Source: Pseudomonas viciae
GTDB taxonomy: Bacteria > Pseudomonadota > Gammaproteobacteria > Pseudomonadales > Pseudomonadaceae
Length of the DNA stretch: 64,000 bases
NCBI RefSeq assembly: GCF_004786035.1
Contig: NZ_CP035088.1
Span: 1 to 64,000, forward strand
Direction: 5' to 3'
Part shown: piece after piece, positions 22,475 to 32,528 of the stretch
How the letters are laid out: every line of letters starts with the position of its first letter
Numbering within the stretch: position 1 is the stretch's first letter
Position numbers and translations under genes: made by a program
Notes under the pieces: generated by a model
Database searches by the model: none
What the model saw: the letters and a program-made list of their open reading frames with translations, nothing else
What the model was told of the DNA's origin: nothing

Positions 22475-22551
22475 TTAACCACTGCGCGGACAAACCGCAT
22501 CTTCTGTTTTACAAGGGATCGGCAATCAAGCTGGAATCAATCCGCCAAAAG

Positions 22552-22580
22552 AAAAACCCGACGCTTTACGTCGGGTTTTT
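22552..22580. terminator. Hairpin terminator
   Basis: Perfect 12-bp stem AAAAACCCGACG / CGTCGGGTTTTT with loop CTTTA. On the minus strand it would end the LprI-like gene about 195 bases downstream of its stop. Confidence 0.85.
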
Positions 22581-22774
22581 CGTGGGGTACGACTTTTCGC
22601 TTGTCCTATCGCTTCTTCATAGCGATAGAGGTCAGCGGCCTTTGGCAGACTGCGGCCAAAAACGGCCACTCAAACGCAGCTTATTCCGACCCGCGAGTGA
22701 GTCACGGGTGCAAAAGGGATGGAGCGCAATGTTGAATGAGCGAGAGCAAGCCCGATGTGCTCATTGTTTACGGG

Positions 22775-23149
22775 TTACTCGACTTGCGACAGCTTGGCGT
22801 CGTCGCAACCGGCAGCACGGCACTCGCGCTCGACAGCCTTGAGTATGACGATACGTGCCTCGGTCTTCTCATTGGCACAGTCCAGGTAGAGCAGGCCATC
22901 GTTGGAACAGGCGCTGTCACGATTTTTGATCCATTGGATTTGAGCGGCTTTCACCTTTTTCTTTTGCTCCGGGTTCAGAGCACTCATCGTCTTCTTGTAT
23001 TGATCGTTGATGTCCTGATCCGACTGAACCATTTTCAGCGACGCGCAATAGGTTCTGTCATAGGCGTTTCTAGGGTTATCGCAACTCATCGCAGATGCCG
23101 ATGCTGATGCCATTGCCAGCAATGCCCCAACCAACAAAGACTTGATCAC
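22775..23149 (-). CDS. LprI-like / DUF1311 periplasmic protein
   Basis: Small exported protein of the lysozyme-inhibitor LprI N-terminal (DUF1311) family. It is 124 residues from a GTG at 23149, with GGGAG 8 bases upstream. The signal peptide is MIKSLLVGALLAMASASASA. The mature part has paired cysteines (MSCDN, TYCAS, SACSND, LDCAN, RECRAAGCDD) and the family segment AQIQWIKNRDSAC. Lysozyme inhibition is known only for some relatives, so the role is inference. It stands alone. Confidence 0.82.
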   Translation of the reverse strand: MIKSLLVGALLAMASASASAMSCDNPRNAYDRTYCASLKMVQSDQDINDQYKKTMSALNPEQKKKVKAAQIQWIKNRDSACSNDGLLYLDCANEKTEARIVILKAVERECRAAGCDDAKLSQVE

Positions 23150-23440
23150 TCACTTCTCTCCCTGAATGCCCTCTATTCATTAGAGGTCGCGGTGGGGAAT
23201 TTATCATGAGGGTTGTAGAACAATGAAGCAGATCCTATGGTTCATTCGGCCCGAACAATGGGCAAATGCTGATAGGGGTTCGGGAGCAAGTGATTGCTGA
23301 AAAGGGCTGCGTCGTTCCCGCCGTCCTCGCCGATGCGACTGCCCCGACCAAAACCGGCGCGCCAGGAACGCCTTCCTCAACCGCCCCTGCCCTCCGCCCC
23401 CCTTTTCGGACTGAAAGACAAGTAACCACCGCGTATCGAG

Positions 23441-23477
23441 CGAGGGGGCATCCCCGCTGGGCTGCAAAGCAGCCCCA
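23441..23477 (+). repeat. REP-like element in gene-poor gap
   Basis: CGAGGGGGCATCCCCGCTGG then GCTGCAAAGCAGCCCC, related to the copies at 16909 and 22436. The surrounding gap 23150-23689 holds this repeat and a GC-rich inverted segment near 23545-23565 (GGGCGCCC...GGGCGCGCC). I see no gene there. Confidence 0.7.
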
Positions 23478-23689
23478 CCCACTCAGAAAATGGGCTTCTA
23501 TCAGTCAGGTATCTTCATGTCTGTATTTGAGGATGGGTGCGCGCAGGGCGCCCTCGGGCGCGCCGGCTTGCTAACTCCCCGGTCTACTAACCTGCGTACA
23601 GCTACCTCCCCTTTTTTACCCTACAAAGCCATCATTTCGGACGGTTACAGGCTTTTTATATTGAAGGCCTTAAACAAAGCTTCTAAGTT

Positions 23690-24292
23690 CTACTTTTTTA
23701 CAAAGTAAATATTCAAGTTAACAGCTCCATCAGCAGTGGGAGTACAACCTATTGTCTGATTCGCGACAGATTGTGTTGCATGTCCAGTTCCGTAGAGGAG
23801 ATTGCTATCACCGTCGGTAATAACTGTACCAGGTGCCGTTGGAGCCGCCGGAGTCTTAACTGTATCCATACCAATGATACTGTCTGGCCAGGACATGGCC
23901 GAAAGAGCTAAGCAGGCGGCCTCCGGCACAAAACTGATGACCATAGCTCCCGCTGTAGAGTTCGTGCTGGGAACGGCATAAAAGCCGACTTGGCTGGTTG
24001 AGCCAAAGGGAGACGTGAAAAATCCTGCGTTGAATTGTTCTTGTGTGAAGAGGCCGGAACTATTGACGGCATCAGGTGTGAGTCCGTCAAAATTCGATTG
24101 AGGAGTGAAGTGCTGGATGATGGCGGGAACTACTGTAATAATTTCTTCTTGTGCCTTTGAAGTCTGCATTTTTCCCGAAACAACGACAAATAACATAATG
24201 GCCGCAGCGACAACAATGCCGAGGATGATTAGCCAAAGGGAAGTTTCAATCAGGGTGGCACCCCGTTGAGATTGTTTTTTCATGGGTTGCAT
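23690..24292 (-). CDS. Type IVb-like prepilin (PilS-like), orphan
   Basis: Predicted pilin or pseudopilin subunit of about 200 residues. Start ATG 24292 or 24283 (MKKQSQ). A short basic leader ends QRG, followed by ATLIETSLWLIILGIVVAAA, the type III signal: cleavage after Gly by a PilD-type peptidase, Glu at +5 of the mature protein, then a hydrophobic helix. The body has SPFG and two C-terminal-half cysteines (EAACLAL and TIGCTP) that could form the usual disulfide. It resembles PilS of conjugative type IVb pili by recall. No pilus assembly genes are in the window. The DNA looks less GC-rich than its surroundings. Confidence 0.8.
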   Translation of the reverse strand: MQPMKKQSQRGATLIETSLWLIILGIVVAAAIMLFVVVSGKMQTSKAQEEIITVVPAIIQHFTPQSNFDGLTPDAVNSSGLFTQEQFNAGFFTSPFGSTSQVGFYAVPSTNSTAGAMVISFVPEAACLALSAMSWPDSIIGMDTVKTPAAPTAPGTVITDGDSNLLYGTGHATQSVANQTIGCTPTADGAVNLNIYFVKK

Positions 24293-24424
24293 AAAGTGAG
24301 TTCTCTCTAAAACATCACATAAATTCAGGGGCGGGCCACGTTTATACAACTTCCTGAATTGTGGACCCACCCCGATTTCAGCTATGGATTTTCGAAATAG
24401 CTGTAGGGTCCAACGGCCGGGTCA

Positions 24425-24844
24425 TCATAGGTCCATAACGGTAACGGTGATTGAAAAACTACAATCCTCGGAAGTCTCGTATGACGTTGGGTCAACCGAA
24501 AGTACATTCTCGGCGCCAGAGAAAACACCGGACCATAGGTGACCGTGGCCTGAAAACGGGTTTTGTAGGTGTACGTGGAATATACCGCTTTCTGTATCTG
24601 CCACCTTCCAGTAAAAATTTCCCTCACATCCCGTCATAAGTCCGTCGGACTCTATGGAGAAGGTTCTCGAGTCACCGTAGGGCGCTACGTTCTGGGGGCC
24701 ATAGTTAGAAGTTACTTCTCCATGCTCCATTTTTTGAGATGACGGATCGTAGGTCAGAAAGCGACGAGATAGATTATTTATCGTGCACTCCACCATGATT
24801 GCACCATCTTTTCTGCCGGGATGCGTGTGTTTTCCTTGACTCAT
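24425..24844 (-). CDS. Aegerolysin-family protein, Cry34-like
   Basis: Predicted small beta-sandwich, membrane-lipid-binding protein of the aegerolysin family. The start ATG 24844 is set by CAGGAG ending 6 bases upstream, giving 139 residues. No signal peptide is seen. The pattern NN-L...GE...Y-P-NV, TFSIESDGLMTGCEGNFYW, LQNPFSGHGH and a beta-rich end matches my memory of Bacillus thuringiensis Cry34Ab1 (TF-ES-G-MTG-EG, then NPF-G). Cry34 acts with the partner Cry35 against rootworms; aegerolysins elsewhere act with MACPF proteins. No partner is visible here. Base composition looks lower in GC than the core genes, suggesting acquisition. Family call likely; toxicity is inference. Confidence 0.75.
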   Translation of the reverse strand: MSQGKHTHPGRKDGAIMVECTINNLSRRFLTYDPSSQKMEHGEVTSNYGPQNVAPYGDSRTFSIESDGLMTGCEGNFYWKVADTESGIFHVHLQNPFSGHGHLWSGVFSGAENVLSVDPTSYETSEDCSFSITVTVMDL

Positions 24845-25108
24845 TATCATCTCCTGAACGCGACTCAAGGGGCGACGCTAAGCACTTCCATGCAAGTACA
24901 TGCGTGGCCGGTTTCAAGTAGTTACTGAACGCTGTCACCGAGTTTTGCGATGGCAGCAACGTCGAAGAGTAGTTCCAGTTGCGCGTGAACGCGTCCATCG
25001 TTTTACTTTTTTTTTGCAGCCGCCGGTGAATCAAAACGCCCGTAGCAATTGTCTTCTCCACGGAGCGGGACCAAGCCCCCGTCCACGGATTGGTCGACAT
25101 TTCGAGCA

Positions 25109-25150
25109 TAAAAAGACGGGGCTGCATTCCCACGCAGCCCCGTCTTTTTA
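25109..25150 (-). terminator. Terminator after metQ
   Basis: Perfect 17-bp stem TAAAAAGACGGGGCTGC / GCAGCCCCGTCTTTTTA with an 8-base loop, beginning 13 bases past the metQ stop on the minus strand. The gap 24845-25108 holds no supported gene. Confidence 0.93.
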
Positions 25151-25162
25151 TCGCCTGTCAGA

Positions 25163-25936
25163 TCAGAACGCCGGCAAAACCGCGCCTTTGTACTTCTCCA
25201 GAATAAAAGCCTTCACTTCCGGGCTATGCAGCGCCGCAACCAGCTTCTTCATCGCCTCACTGTCCTTATCATCCTCACGAGCCACCAGGATGTTCACATA
25301 AGGCGAGTCGCTACCTTCAATCACCAACGCATCCTTGGAAGGATCAAGCTTGGCCTCCAACGCATAGTTGGTATTGATCAACGCCAGATCCACCTGAGTC
25401 AGTACCCGCGGAATGGTCGCCGCTTCCAGTTCACGGAACTTCAGATCCTTCGGGTTCTCGGTGATGTCTTTGGTAGTCGACAGGATGTTGTTCGAATCCT
25501 TCAACTTGATCACCCCGGCCTTCGCCAGCAGCAACAGCGCACGGCCGCCGTTGGTGGCGTCGTTCGGGATGACCACGTTGGCGCCGCCTGGCAGTTCGGT
25601 AAGGGCCTTGTACTTGCTGGAGTACGCGCCCAGGGGTTCCAGGTGCACACCGGCCACGCTCACCAGGTGCGTGCCCTTGGCCTTGTTGAACTCATCCAGG
25701 TATGGCTGGTGCTGGAAGAAGTTGGCGTCCAGGCGTTTTTCAGCGACCTGTACGTTCGGCTGGATGTAGTCGGTGAAGACTTTGACCTTGAGGTCCACGC
25801 CTTCTTTGGCCAGGGCAGGTTTGACGAATTCGAGGATTTCCGCGTGCGGCACCGGCGTTGCGGCGACGGTCAGGGTGTCGGCGGCGTGGGCGGAAAACGC
25901 TGCGGCGGCAGCGAAGGCAACCAGTAGTTTCTTCAT
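25163..25936 (-). CDS. metQ: Methionine ABC transporter binding protein
   Basis: NlpA/MetQ-family periplasmic receptor delivering methionine to MetNI. The 257-residue protein has a signal peptide MKKLLVAFAAAAAFSAHA. There is no lipobox Cys, so it should be a soluble periplasmic protein instead of the lipoprotein found in E. coli. Family sequences VAATPVPHAEILE and ANFFQHQPYLDEFN are clear. It is the last gene of metN-metI-metQ and ends at a strong terminator. Confidence 0.95.
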   Translation of the reverse strand: MKKLLVAFAAAAAFSAHAADTLTVAATPVPHAEILEFVKPALAKEGVDLKVKVFTDYIQPNVQVAEKRLDANFFQHQPYLDEFNKAKGTHLVSVAGVHLEPLGAYSSKYKALTELPGGANVVIPNDATNGGRALLLLAKAGVIKLKDSNNILSTTKDITENPKDLKFRELEAATIPRVLTQVDLALINTNYALEAKLDPSKDALVIEGSDSPYVNILVAREDDKDSEAMKKLVAALHSPEVKAFILEKYKGAVLPAF

Positions 25937-26015
25937 TCAGCTAACTCCTTTTGAGGCGCCTGCTCTCGGCGCCTGCCAGCGAATGGCCGGCTCATGGTTT
26001 ATTGGCCGCGAGGCC

Positions 26016-26690
26016 TTATTTTCTAGAAAAATGTACAACCAGTTTGTCGCCCACGGTTTGCAGGACTTGGACCAGCACCAGCAGCAACACCACCGTGACC
26101 ACCATGACATCGGTCTGGAAGCGCTGGTAACCGAAACGGATCGCCAGGTCGCCCAAACCACCGGCGCCGACCACACCGGCCATGGCCGTGTAGGACACCA
26201 GCGTAATCGCTGTCACCGTAATCGCGGCAAAAATGCCCGGACGGGCTTCCGGCAGCAAGGCGTTGACGATGATCTGCCGAGTCGTCGCGCCCATGGCCTG
26301 GGTCGCTTCGATGATGCCGCGATCGACTTCGCGCAAGGCGGTTTCCACCAACCGCGCGAAGAACGGCGTCGCGCCGACTACCAGCGGCGGGATCGCACCG
26401 GCCACGCCCAGCGAAGTGCCGGTAATCAATACCGTGAACGGGATCATCACGATCAACAGGATGATGAACGGCAGCGAGCGCAGGATGTTGACGACCAGCG
26501 ACAGCAGCGCATAAACGCCGCGGGCTTCGAGCAACTGGCGCGGGCTGCACAGGAACAGCAGCACCCCCAGCGGCAGGCCGAGCAGCACGGTGAACAACAG
26601 CGAGCCGAACAGCATCAGGAAGGTATCGCCCGTCGCCAGCCAGATTTCCAGCCAGTCGATGTTGGAGAAAAACGAATTCAACAGGTCCAT
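26016..26690 (-). CDS. metI: Methionine ABC transporter permease
   Basis: Inner-membrane permease of the MetNIQ D-/L-methionine importer. It has 224 residues with about five membrane helices. The EAA loop is ALREVDRGIIEATQAMGAT, the contact site for MetN. Its ATG shares one base with the metN stop (TGATG), so translation is coupled. metQ follows after 79 bases. Confidence 0.96.
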   Translation of the reverse strand: MDLLNSFFSNIDWLEIWLATGDTFLMLFGSLLFTVLLGLPLGVLLFLCSPRQLLEARGVYALLSLVVNILRSLPFIILLIVMIPFTVLITGTSLGVAGAIPPLVVGATPFFARLVETALREVDRGIIEATQAMGATTRQIIVNALLPEARPGIFAAITVTAITLVSYTAMAGVVGAGGLGDLAIRFGYQRFQTDVMVVTVVLLLVLVQVLQTVGDKLVVHFSRK

Positions 26691-27697
26691 CAGCGCAGCA
26701 CCTCCATGTGGACATCAGCCGCGGTGAAGCGGGCAAACGCCGCCTCCATGTCACCGCCGGTGATGGCGAGGGTCAGTTGCCCGTAGGGGGTGTCTTTGAT
26801 GCGGTCGATGCGGCCGGCCAGGATGCTGTAGTCCACGCCGGTTTCCCGGGCGACGGTGCCGAGTAACGGCGCGTAGGTCGCTTCGCCCTGGAACGTCAGA
26901 CGCACGATGCGCCCCGGCACGTGGGCAAAATCGTCGCGCTGTTCGCTTTCGTCGATCTGTTCGTCTTCCTGGACGAAACGCTTGGTGGTCGCGTGCTTGG
27001 GGTGCAGGAACACCTCGGCCACCGGCCCTTGCTCGACAATCACGCCGGCGTCCATCACCGCCACTTGATCGCAAACGCGGCGGATCACGTCCATTTCATG
27101 GGTGATCAACACGATGGTCAGCTTCAGTTCGCGGTTGATCTCCGCCAGCAGCTGCAGCACCGATGCGGTGGTTTGCGGGTCGAGGGCGCTGGTGGCTTCG
27201 TCGCACAGCAAAATCTTGGGCTTGGTCGCCAGGGCGCGGGCGATGCCGACGCGTTGTTTCTGGCCGCCGGACAATTGCGCCGGGTATTTCCTGGCGTGGT
27301 CGGACAAGCCCACCCGTGCCAGCAACTCGGCGACGCGCTGATCGATTTCGCTGCGGGACAATTCGCCCGCCAAGGTCAGCGGCAGCGCGACGTTGTCGGC
27401 CACGGTCTTGGAGGCCAGCAGGTTGAAGTGCTGGAAAATCATCCCGACCTGCTGCCGGAAGCGCCGCAGGCCGCTGGCGTCGAGGGCGGTGACTTCTTCG
27501 CCGTCGACGATGATCTTGCCGCCACTGGAGTCTTCCAGGCGATTGATCAGGCGCAGCAGGGTACTTTTTCCCGCACCGGAATGGCCAATCAGGCCGAAGA
27601 CCTGACCGTTCTCAATCGTCAGACTGGTCGGGTGCAGGGCGGGGATATCCCTACCGGCGACCCGGTAGGTTTTATGGACGTTTTGAAACTCGATCAC
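26690..27697 (-). CDS. metN: Methionine ABC transporter ATPase
   Basis: ATP-binding subunit of the methionine importer, 335 residues. Walker A GHSGAGKS, the signature LSGGQKQR, Walker [13 protein letters not shown] and the switch His in VLITHEMDV are all present. A C-terminal NIL/ACT-like regulatory domain (about 255-335), known in E. coli MetN to bind methionine and inhibit transport, is also present. First gene of the operon; no SAM riboswitch is seen in the 263-base upstream gap, where I find no other gene. Confidence 0.96.
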   Translation of the reverse strand: MIEFQNVHKTYRVAGRDIPALHPTSLTIENGQVFGLIGHSGAGKSTLLRLINRLEDSSGGKIIVDGEEVTALDASGLRRFRQQVGMIFQHFNLLASKTVADNVALPLTLAGELSRSEIDQRVAELLARVGLSDHARKYPAQLSGGQKQRVGIARALATKPKILLCDEATSALDPQTTASVLQLLAEINRELKLTIVLITHEMDVIRRVCDQVAVMDAGVIVEQGPVAEVFLHPKHATTKRFVQEDEQIDESEQRDDFAHVPGRIVRLTFQGEATYAPLLGTVARETGVDYSILAGRIDRIKDTPYGQLTLAITGGDMEAAFARFTAADVHMEVLR

Positions 27698-27960
27698 GTA
27701 GCGAACCTTGTGGGGCGCGTTGGAAAAGGATCAGCGGTTAGCCGGGCGCGCATTTTAGCCTGTCCGTATAGAGGTTCTTAGCATTTATTTGCGATCAGAC
27801 CTGTCATTTGGCAATAACGCTATCAAAGGCCATAAAAAAGGAACACGGCCAAACGGCATCGGTCACTCATTAAGCAACTCGAAAATGCCCGGGTATCGAC
27901 CTGCGGTATCGAACTCAGAGTCCTGGCCATGGCGGGGATCGCAAAGAGGAGTTATGCCTG

Positions 27961-30099
27961 ATGAGTAACAAAAAACCCACGGTCAACAAGAGCCAACTGG
28001 CCGGGACCGATACGCTGGATCGCGGCAACACCAATACCAAGCTCGAAAGTCTGGAACAATTTCGCTCCGACGCCACCGAACAGGCCCTGCGCACCAATCA
28101 GGGTGTGAAAATCGCTGATAACCAGAACACCCTCCGGGCCGGGGCGCGCGGTCCCTCGCTGCTGGAAGACTTCATCATGCGTGAGAAAATCACGCATTTT
28201 GACCATGAACGCATCCCGGAACGTATCGTTCACGCCCGCGGCACCGGCGCCCATGGTTATTTCCAAACCTATGAAGCGCATTCGGCGCTGACCAAAGCCG
28301 GTTTCCTACAGGATCCGAGCAAAAAGACCCCGGTATTCGTGCGTTTTTCCACTGTGCAAGGGCCCCGGGGGTCCGGCGACACCGTGCGCGACGTGCGTGG
28401 CTTTGCGGTGAAGTTCTTCACTGACGAAGGCAACTTCGACTTGGTGGGCAACAACATGCCGGTGTTTTTCATCCAGGACGCGGTCAAGTTCCCCGACTTT
28501 GTCCACGCGGTGAAACCCGAGCCCCACAATGAAATTCCTACCGGCGGCTCGGCTCACGACACCTTCTGGGATTTTGTCTCGCTGGTGCCGGAATCGGCGC
28601 ACATGGTGATCTGGGCGATGTCCGACAGGGCGATCCCGAAAAGCCTACGTAGCATGCAGGGCTTTGGGGTGCACACCTTCCGTATGATCAACGCCGAAGG
28701 CCGTAGCAGTTTCGTCAAGTTCCACTGGCGTCCCTCGGCAGGCACCTGCTCGCTGGTGTGGGACGAAGCCCAGAAACTGGCCGGTAAAGACACCGACTAT
28801 CACCGTCGCGATCTTTGGGAGGCGATCGAGATGGGGGACTACCCGGAATGGGAATTTGGCGTACAAATCATCGCTGAAGAAGACGAGCACAAGTTCGACT
28901 TCGACCTGCTCGACCCGACCAAGCTGATCCCGGAAGAACTCGTCCCTATTACACCTTTGGGCAAGATGGTGCTGAACCGCAACCCGGACAATTTCTTTGC
29001 CGAGGTTGAGCAAGTTGCGTTCTGCCCCGGGCACATTGTGCCGGGCATCGACTTTTCCAACGACCCGTTGCTGCAAGGTCGGCTGTTTTCCTACACCGAT
29101 ACGCAAATCAGCCGACTCGGTGGGCCGAACTTTCATGAACTGCCGATCAACCGTGCTATCACCCCGGTGCACAACGGCCAGCGTGACGGCATGCACCGCA
29201 GCACCATCGACAAGGGGCGCACTTCCTACGAGCCGAACTCCATCGATGGCGGCTGGCCGAAGGAAACCCCGTCCGGCCCTGAGGACGGTGGCTTTGAAAG
29301 CTATCCGGAGCGCATCGACGCGTACAAGATCCGCCAGCGCAGCGAGTCGTTCGGCGATCATTTCTCCCAGGCGCGGCTGTTCTACCAGAGCATGAGCGCC
29401 CACGAGCAGGAGCACATCATCGCGGCCTACAGCTTCGAGTTGGGCAAAGTCGAGCGGGAGTTCATTCGGGCGCGGCAGGTCAATGAGATCCTCGCCAACA
29501 TCGACTTGGAACTGGCGGCGCGGGTGGCGAAAAACCTCGGGTTGCCAGCTCCCACCGCCGGCACCGTCGATGTACCGAAGCCCTCGCTGGAGAAATCCCC
29601 GGCCTTGAGTCAGGCGAACCTGCTTCCCGGGGACATCAAGACCCGCAAGGTGGCGGTGCTGGTGGCCAACGGTGTCGATGGCGCGATCATCGAGGCGCTC
29701 AAAAAAGCTCTGAAGGCTGAGGGGGCTCACGCCAAGGTGCTGGGGCCGACCTCTGCGCCGGTCACCACTGCCGCCGGGAAGACGCTACCCGTGGATGCGT
29801 CGATGGAAGGGCTGCCCTCGATTGCCTTTGACGCGGTGTTCGTACCGGGCGGTGCGCAATCGATCAAGGCCTTGAGTGCCGATGGGGTGGCGTTGCATTA
29901 CGTGCTGGAGGCTTACAAGCACTTGAAAGCCATCGCGCTGAATGGCGAAGCGCGGCAGTTGTTGGTGCTGTTGAAACTGGAGGCGGATGCGGGGTTGATT
30001 CCTGACGCGGATGCCAGCAAATTCCCGGCATTTTTTGCGGCGATTGCTCAGCATCGGGTGTGGGCGCGGGAGCCTAAGGCTAAGGCGATTCCGGCTTGA
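27961..30099 (+). CDS. katE: Large-subunit catalase HPII
   Basis: Haem catalase that disproportionates hydrogen peroxide, clade 2 with an extra C-terminal domain. It is 712 residues from ATG 27961, with AGAGGAG at 27945-27951. The N-terminal half has [13 protein letters not shown] with the distal His and [12 protein letters not shown]. The proximal haem Tyr lies in RLFSYTDTQ. The C-terminal 150 residues from about 555 ([13 protein letters not shown] ... FVPGG) form a flavodoxin/DJ-1-like domain typical of HPII. It stands alone; stationary-phase control is known for relatives but not shown here. Confidence 0.96.
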   Translation: MSNKKPTVNKSQLAGTDTLDRGNTNTKLESLEQFRSDATEQALRTNQGVKIADNQNTLRAGARGPSLLEDFIMREKITHFDHERIPERIVHARGTGAHGYFQTYEAHSALTKAGFLQDPSKKTPVFVRFSTVQGPRGSGDTVRDVRGFAVKFFTDEGNFDLVGNNMPVFFIQDAVKFPDFVHAVKPEPHNEIPTGGSAHDTFWDFVSLVPESAHMVIWAMSDRAIPKSLRSMQGFGVHTFRMINAEGRSSFVKFHWRPSAGTCSLVWDEAQKLAGKDTDYHRRDLWEAIEMGDYPEWEFGVQIIAEEDEHKFDFDLLDPTKLIPEELVPITPLGKMVLNRNPDNFFAEVEQVAFCPGHIVPGIDFSNDPLLQGRLFSYTDTQISRLGGPNFHELPINRAITPVHNGQRDGMHRSTIDKGRTSYEPNSIDGGWPKETPSGPEDGGFESYPERIDAYKIRQRSESFGDHFSQARLFYQSMSAHEQEHIIAAYSFELGKVEREFIRARQVNEILANIDLELAARVAKNLGLPAPTAGTVDVPKPSLEKSPALSQANLLPGDIKTRKVAVLVANGVDGAIIEALKKALKAEGAHAKVLGPTSAPVTTAAGKTLPVDASMEGLPSIAFDAVFVPGGAQSIKALSADGVALHYVLEAYKHLKAIALNGEARQLLVLLKLEADAGLIPDADASKFPAFFAAIAQHRVWAREPKAKAIPA

Positions 30100-30129
30100 T
30101 GAGAGTCTGAAAGAGACTCGTTGTCTGGT

Positions 30130-30211
30130 AGAACGCTATCGCGAGCTCGGTCCCACATGGGGTTTTGTAATCGACACAAACCACTGTGGGAGCGAGCTCG
30201 CTCGCGATGCT
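30130..30211. repeat. REPIN-like pair after katE
   Basis: CTATCGCGAGCTCGGTCCCA on the left and TGTGGGAGCGAGCTCGCTCG on the right form a degenerate inverted pair between the convergent katE and lipoprotein genes. Confidence 0.8.
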
Positions 30212-30213
30212 TT

Positions 30214-30927
30214 TTAAGGCTTACGAGGAGTCAGCACCATCTGCGCCGGCACGCTGCGCAAGATCTGCTTTTGCAGTTTCAGATCAAACCCGGGGTCGAG
30301 TTTTTTAACCCGCTTGGTCAGCAATGTCGCCAGCCACGGATAATCATCGGTGCGTGGCGCCTGGATGCTGACGTCACATTGGAAATTCACCACATCCGCA
30401 GCGATGGCATCCAATTGCCGACGCATTTTCTGGATATCACTGATATTGAGCGACACCGTGGTGCTTTCGGCACTGGGATCGATCACTTTGGCGACCGGTT
30501 TGGCTTCGGCGGCCTGGAGGGCGGCCTCGGCTTTTTCCAGTTCGGCCTTGCGGGCTTCGGCAATGGCGCTGTTGACCTCACCGGAGAGTGCCGGGGCCTT
30601 GGGCATCAAGGCTCGGGCGCGGCTCAGCGCGGTGGTGGCGGCGTTTACGTCGCCTTTTTGCAGGTCGATCTGGCTGCGGCGCAAGTACGCCTCGGCCAGT
30701 TGCCGTTGGTAGGGTTCCAACGACGGATCTTCGGGGGTTTGGGCCTGCAAGGCGGCCAACTGATCTTCAGCGGTGGCCAGCTCATTGCTGGCCAGGCTTT
30801 GTTCAAGCTGCGCGATGGCCGGGCCCCGGGTATCAGGGGCCTCGGTGACCGGCGGCGAACTTTGGCATGCGCCCAGTAGCAGAGAAAATGCAACAAGGAG
30901 CAGATAACGGGAGGCGAACGGCTTCAT
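30214..30927 (-). CDS. Putative lipoprotein next to znuB
   Basis: Predicted outer-membrane lipoprotein of unknown function, 237 residues. The signal peptide ends in lipobox LLGAC with the modified Cys at 21. Residues 35-150 are Ala/Glu/Leu-rich and helical, with TPR-like spacing (LAEAYLRRSQIDLQKGDVN). The C-terminal 90 residues include QCDVSIQAPRTDDYPWLATL. It lies 37 bases downstream of znuB on the same strand, as PA5502 does in P. aeruginosa by recall. Participation in zinc control is only guilt by association. Confidence 0.85.
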   Translation of the reverse strand: MKPFASRYLLLVAFSLLLGACQSSPPVTEAPDTRGPAIAQLEQSLASNELATAEDQLAALQAQTPEDPSLEPYQRQLAEAYLRRSQIDLQKGDVNAATTALSRARALMPKAPALSGEVNSAIAEARKAELEKAEAALQAAEAKPVAKVIDPSAESTTVSLNISDIQKMRRQLDAIAADVVNFQCDVSIQAPRTDDYPWLATLLTKRVKKLDPGFDLKLQKQILRSVPAQMVLTPRKP

Positions 30928-30964
30928 TCCTGCGACTCTCTATTTGCGCAAAAAGCGAGCAAGT

Positions 30965-31753
30965 CTACACCCCTCGACGAGGCAGGACAAAACTCAGCAG
31001 AAACAGCCCGGCGGCACTGACCACGATCGACGGTCCCGCCGGGGTGTCCTTGAACCACGACAACGCCAGCCCGCCGCACACCGCGAGCATGCCCAGCAGG
31101 CTCGCGCCCAGGGCCATTTGCTCCGGGGAGCGGGCGTGACGCTGTGCCGCCGCCGCCGGAATGATCAGCAATGAAGTTATCAGCAACACACCGACAATTT
31201 TCATCGCCACGGCGATGACCACGGCAATCAGCAGCATCAGCGCCAACCGCAACCCCACCACGGGCAAGCCTTCGACCCGCGCCAGTTCCTCGTGCACGGT
31301 CACGGCCAGCAAAGGCCGCCACAGCGCCACCAGTAACAGCAGCACCGCCGCGCTGCCGCCCAGGATCCACGACAGGTCGGTGGGGCTGATGGCCAACAGA
31401 TCACCAAACAGGTAGGCCATCAGGTCAATCCGCACGTCATGCATGAAGCTTAGTACCACCAGCCCGAGGGACAGGGTACTGGGTGCGAGAATTCCCAGCA
31501 GCGTGTCGGACGCCAGCGGTTGGCGCTGCTGCAACGTCACCAGCAGCACCGCCAGCAACAGGCAACCCACGGTCACCGCCACCGCCGGGCTTACGTCCAG
31601 CAGAAACCCCAAGGCCACGCCGAGCAGCGCCGCGTGGGACAAGGTGTCGCCGAAATAGGCCATGCGCCGCCAGACCACGAACGAGCCCAGGGGCCCGGCC
31701 ACCAGCGCGAGGGCCAGGCCTGCGAGCAGGGCGTACAACAGAAAGTCAGCCAT
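30965..31753 (-). CDS. znuB: Zinc ABC transporter permease
   Basis: Inner-membrane permease of the high-affinity zinc importer ZnuABC. It is 262 residues from ATG 31753 ([18 protein letters not shown]), which overlaps the end of znuC by 8 bases. About seven to eight membrane helices are seen. The family hallmark [15 protein letters not shown] follows the WRRMAYF segment, and [17 protein letters not shown] is typical. Part of zur-znuC-znuB. Confidence 0.96.
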   Translation of the reverse strand: MADFLLYALLAGLALALVAGPLGSFVVWRRMAYFGDTLSHAALLGVALGFLLDVSPAVAVTVGCLLLAVLLVTLQQRQPLASDTLLGILAPSTLSLGLVVLSFMHDVRIDLMAYLFGDLLAISPTDLSWILGGSAAVLLLLVALWRPLLAVTVHEELARVEGLPVVGLRLALMLLIAVVIAVAMKIVGVLLITSLLIIPAAAAQRHARSPEQMALGASLLGMLAVCGGLALSWFKDTPAGPSIVVSAAGLFLLSFVLPRRGV

Positions 31754-32528
31754 GCTTGCAGCTATCTCCATGAACATGGGTAGAAACAGAGGAGTCGCTG
31801 ACCACCGAGCCATGCAGGTCATGGGCGTGGTCATGATGGTGGTGATAAATCGCCAGGCTTTGTGCGTTCTTTCCGAACAGCTCGACGAAGGCCGGATCGC
31901 CACTGACCTGCTCCGGATGCCCGGAACAGCAAACGTGACGGTTGAGGCAGACCACTTGGTCGGTGGTGCTCATCACCAGGTGCAGATCGTGGGACACCAT
32001 CAAAACGCCGCAACCGTGACGGTCGCGCAGGCGAGTGATCAGGCTGTACAGCTCGGCCTGCCCCGCGACGTCGACGCCTTGCACCGGTTCGTCGAGCACC
32101 AGCAGCTCGGGCTCGCGCAGCAGGGCGCGGGCCAGCAGCACGCGCTGCATTTCGCCACCGGAAACACTTTGCACCGGGCTGTCGATTACCTGTTCGGCGC
32201 CGACTTCGTTGAGCGCCGCCAAGGCCCGTGCGCGATCCACGCCGGGGACCAGGCGCAGGAAACGCAATACCGACAGTGGCAGAGTTGGGTCTACATGGAG
32301 TTTTTGCGGCATGTAGCCGACCCGCAGCTTCGGCTTGCGCCAGACGCTGCCGCTGTCCGGCTTGAGTAAACCGAGCACGGCGCGCACCAGGGTGGTCTTG
32401 CCGGCGCCGTTGGGGCCGATCAAGGTGACGATTTGCCCCGGCTCGACGCTCAGCTGGATGTTATCCAGCACGCTCTGCCCGGCGAACGTCACGGCCACCT
32501 GTTCGAGGCGGATCAACGCGTTGCTCAT
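31746..32528 (-). CDS. znuC: Zinc ABC transporter ATPase
   Basis: ATP-binding subunit of ZnuABC, 260 residues from ATG 32528, with AGGGGG about 5 bases upstream. Walker [11 protein letters not shown], signature [14 protein letters not shown], Walker [13 protein letters not shown] and the switch His (VSHDLHLV) are intact. The C-terminus is His-rich ([13 protein letters not shown]), which may bind zinc. Its ATG overlaps the zur stop by one base, so repressor and transporter are co-expressed. Confidence 0.96.
   Translation of the reverse strand: MSNALIRLEQVAVTFAGQSVLDNIQLSVEPGQIVTLIGPNGAGKTTLVRAVLGLLKPDSGSVWRKPKLRVGYMPQKLHVDPTLPLSVLRFLRLVPGVDRARALAALNEVGAEQVIDSPVQSVSGGEMQRVLLARALLREPELLVLDEPVQGVDVAGQAELYSLITRLRDRHGCGVLMVSHDLHLVMSTTDQVVCLNRHVCCSGHPEQVSGDPAFVELFGKNAQSLAIYHHHHDHAHDLHGSVVSDSSVSTHVHGDSCKHG

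Noticed and set aside
24774..25133. 119-codon frame upstream of the aegerolysin
   Set aside because: Overlaps the real start and ribosome site in another frame and includes terminator sequence.
27698..27960. SAM riboswitch before metN
   Set aside because: No conserved S-box-like helices or terminator could be recognised on the minus strand.
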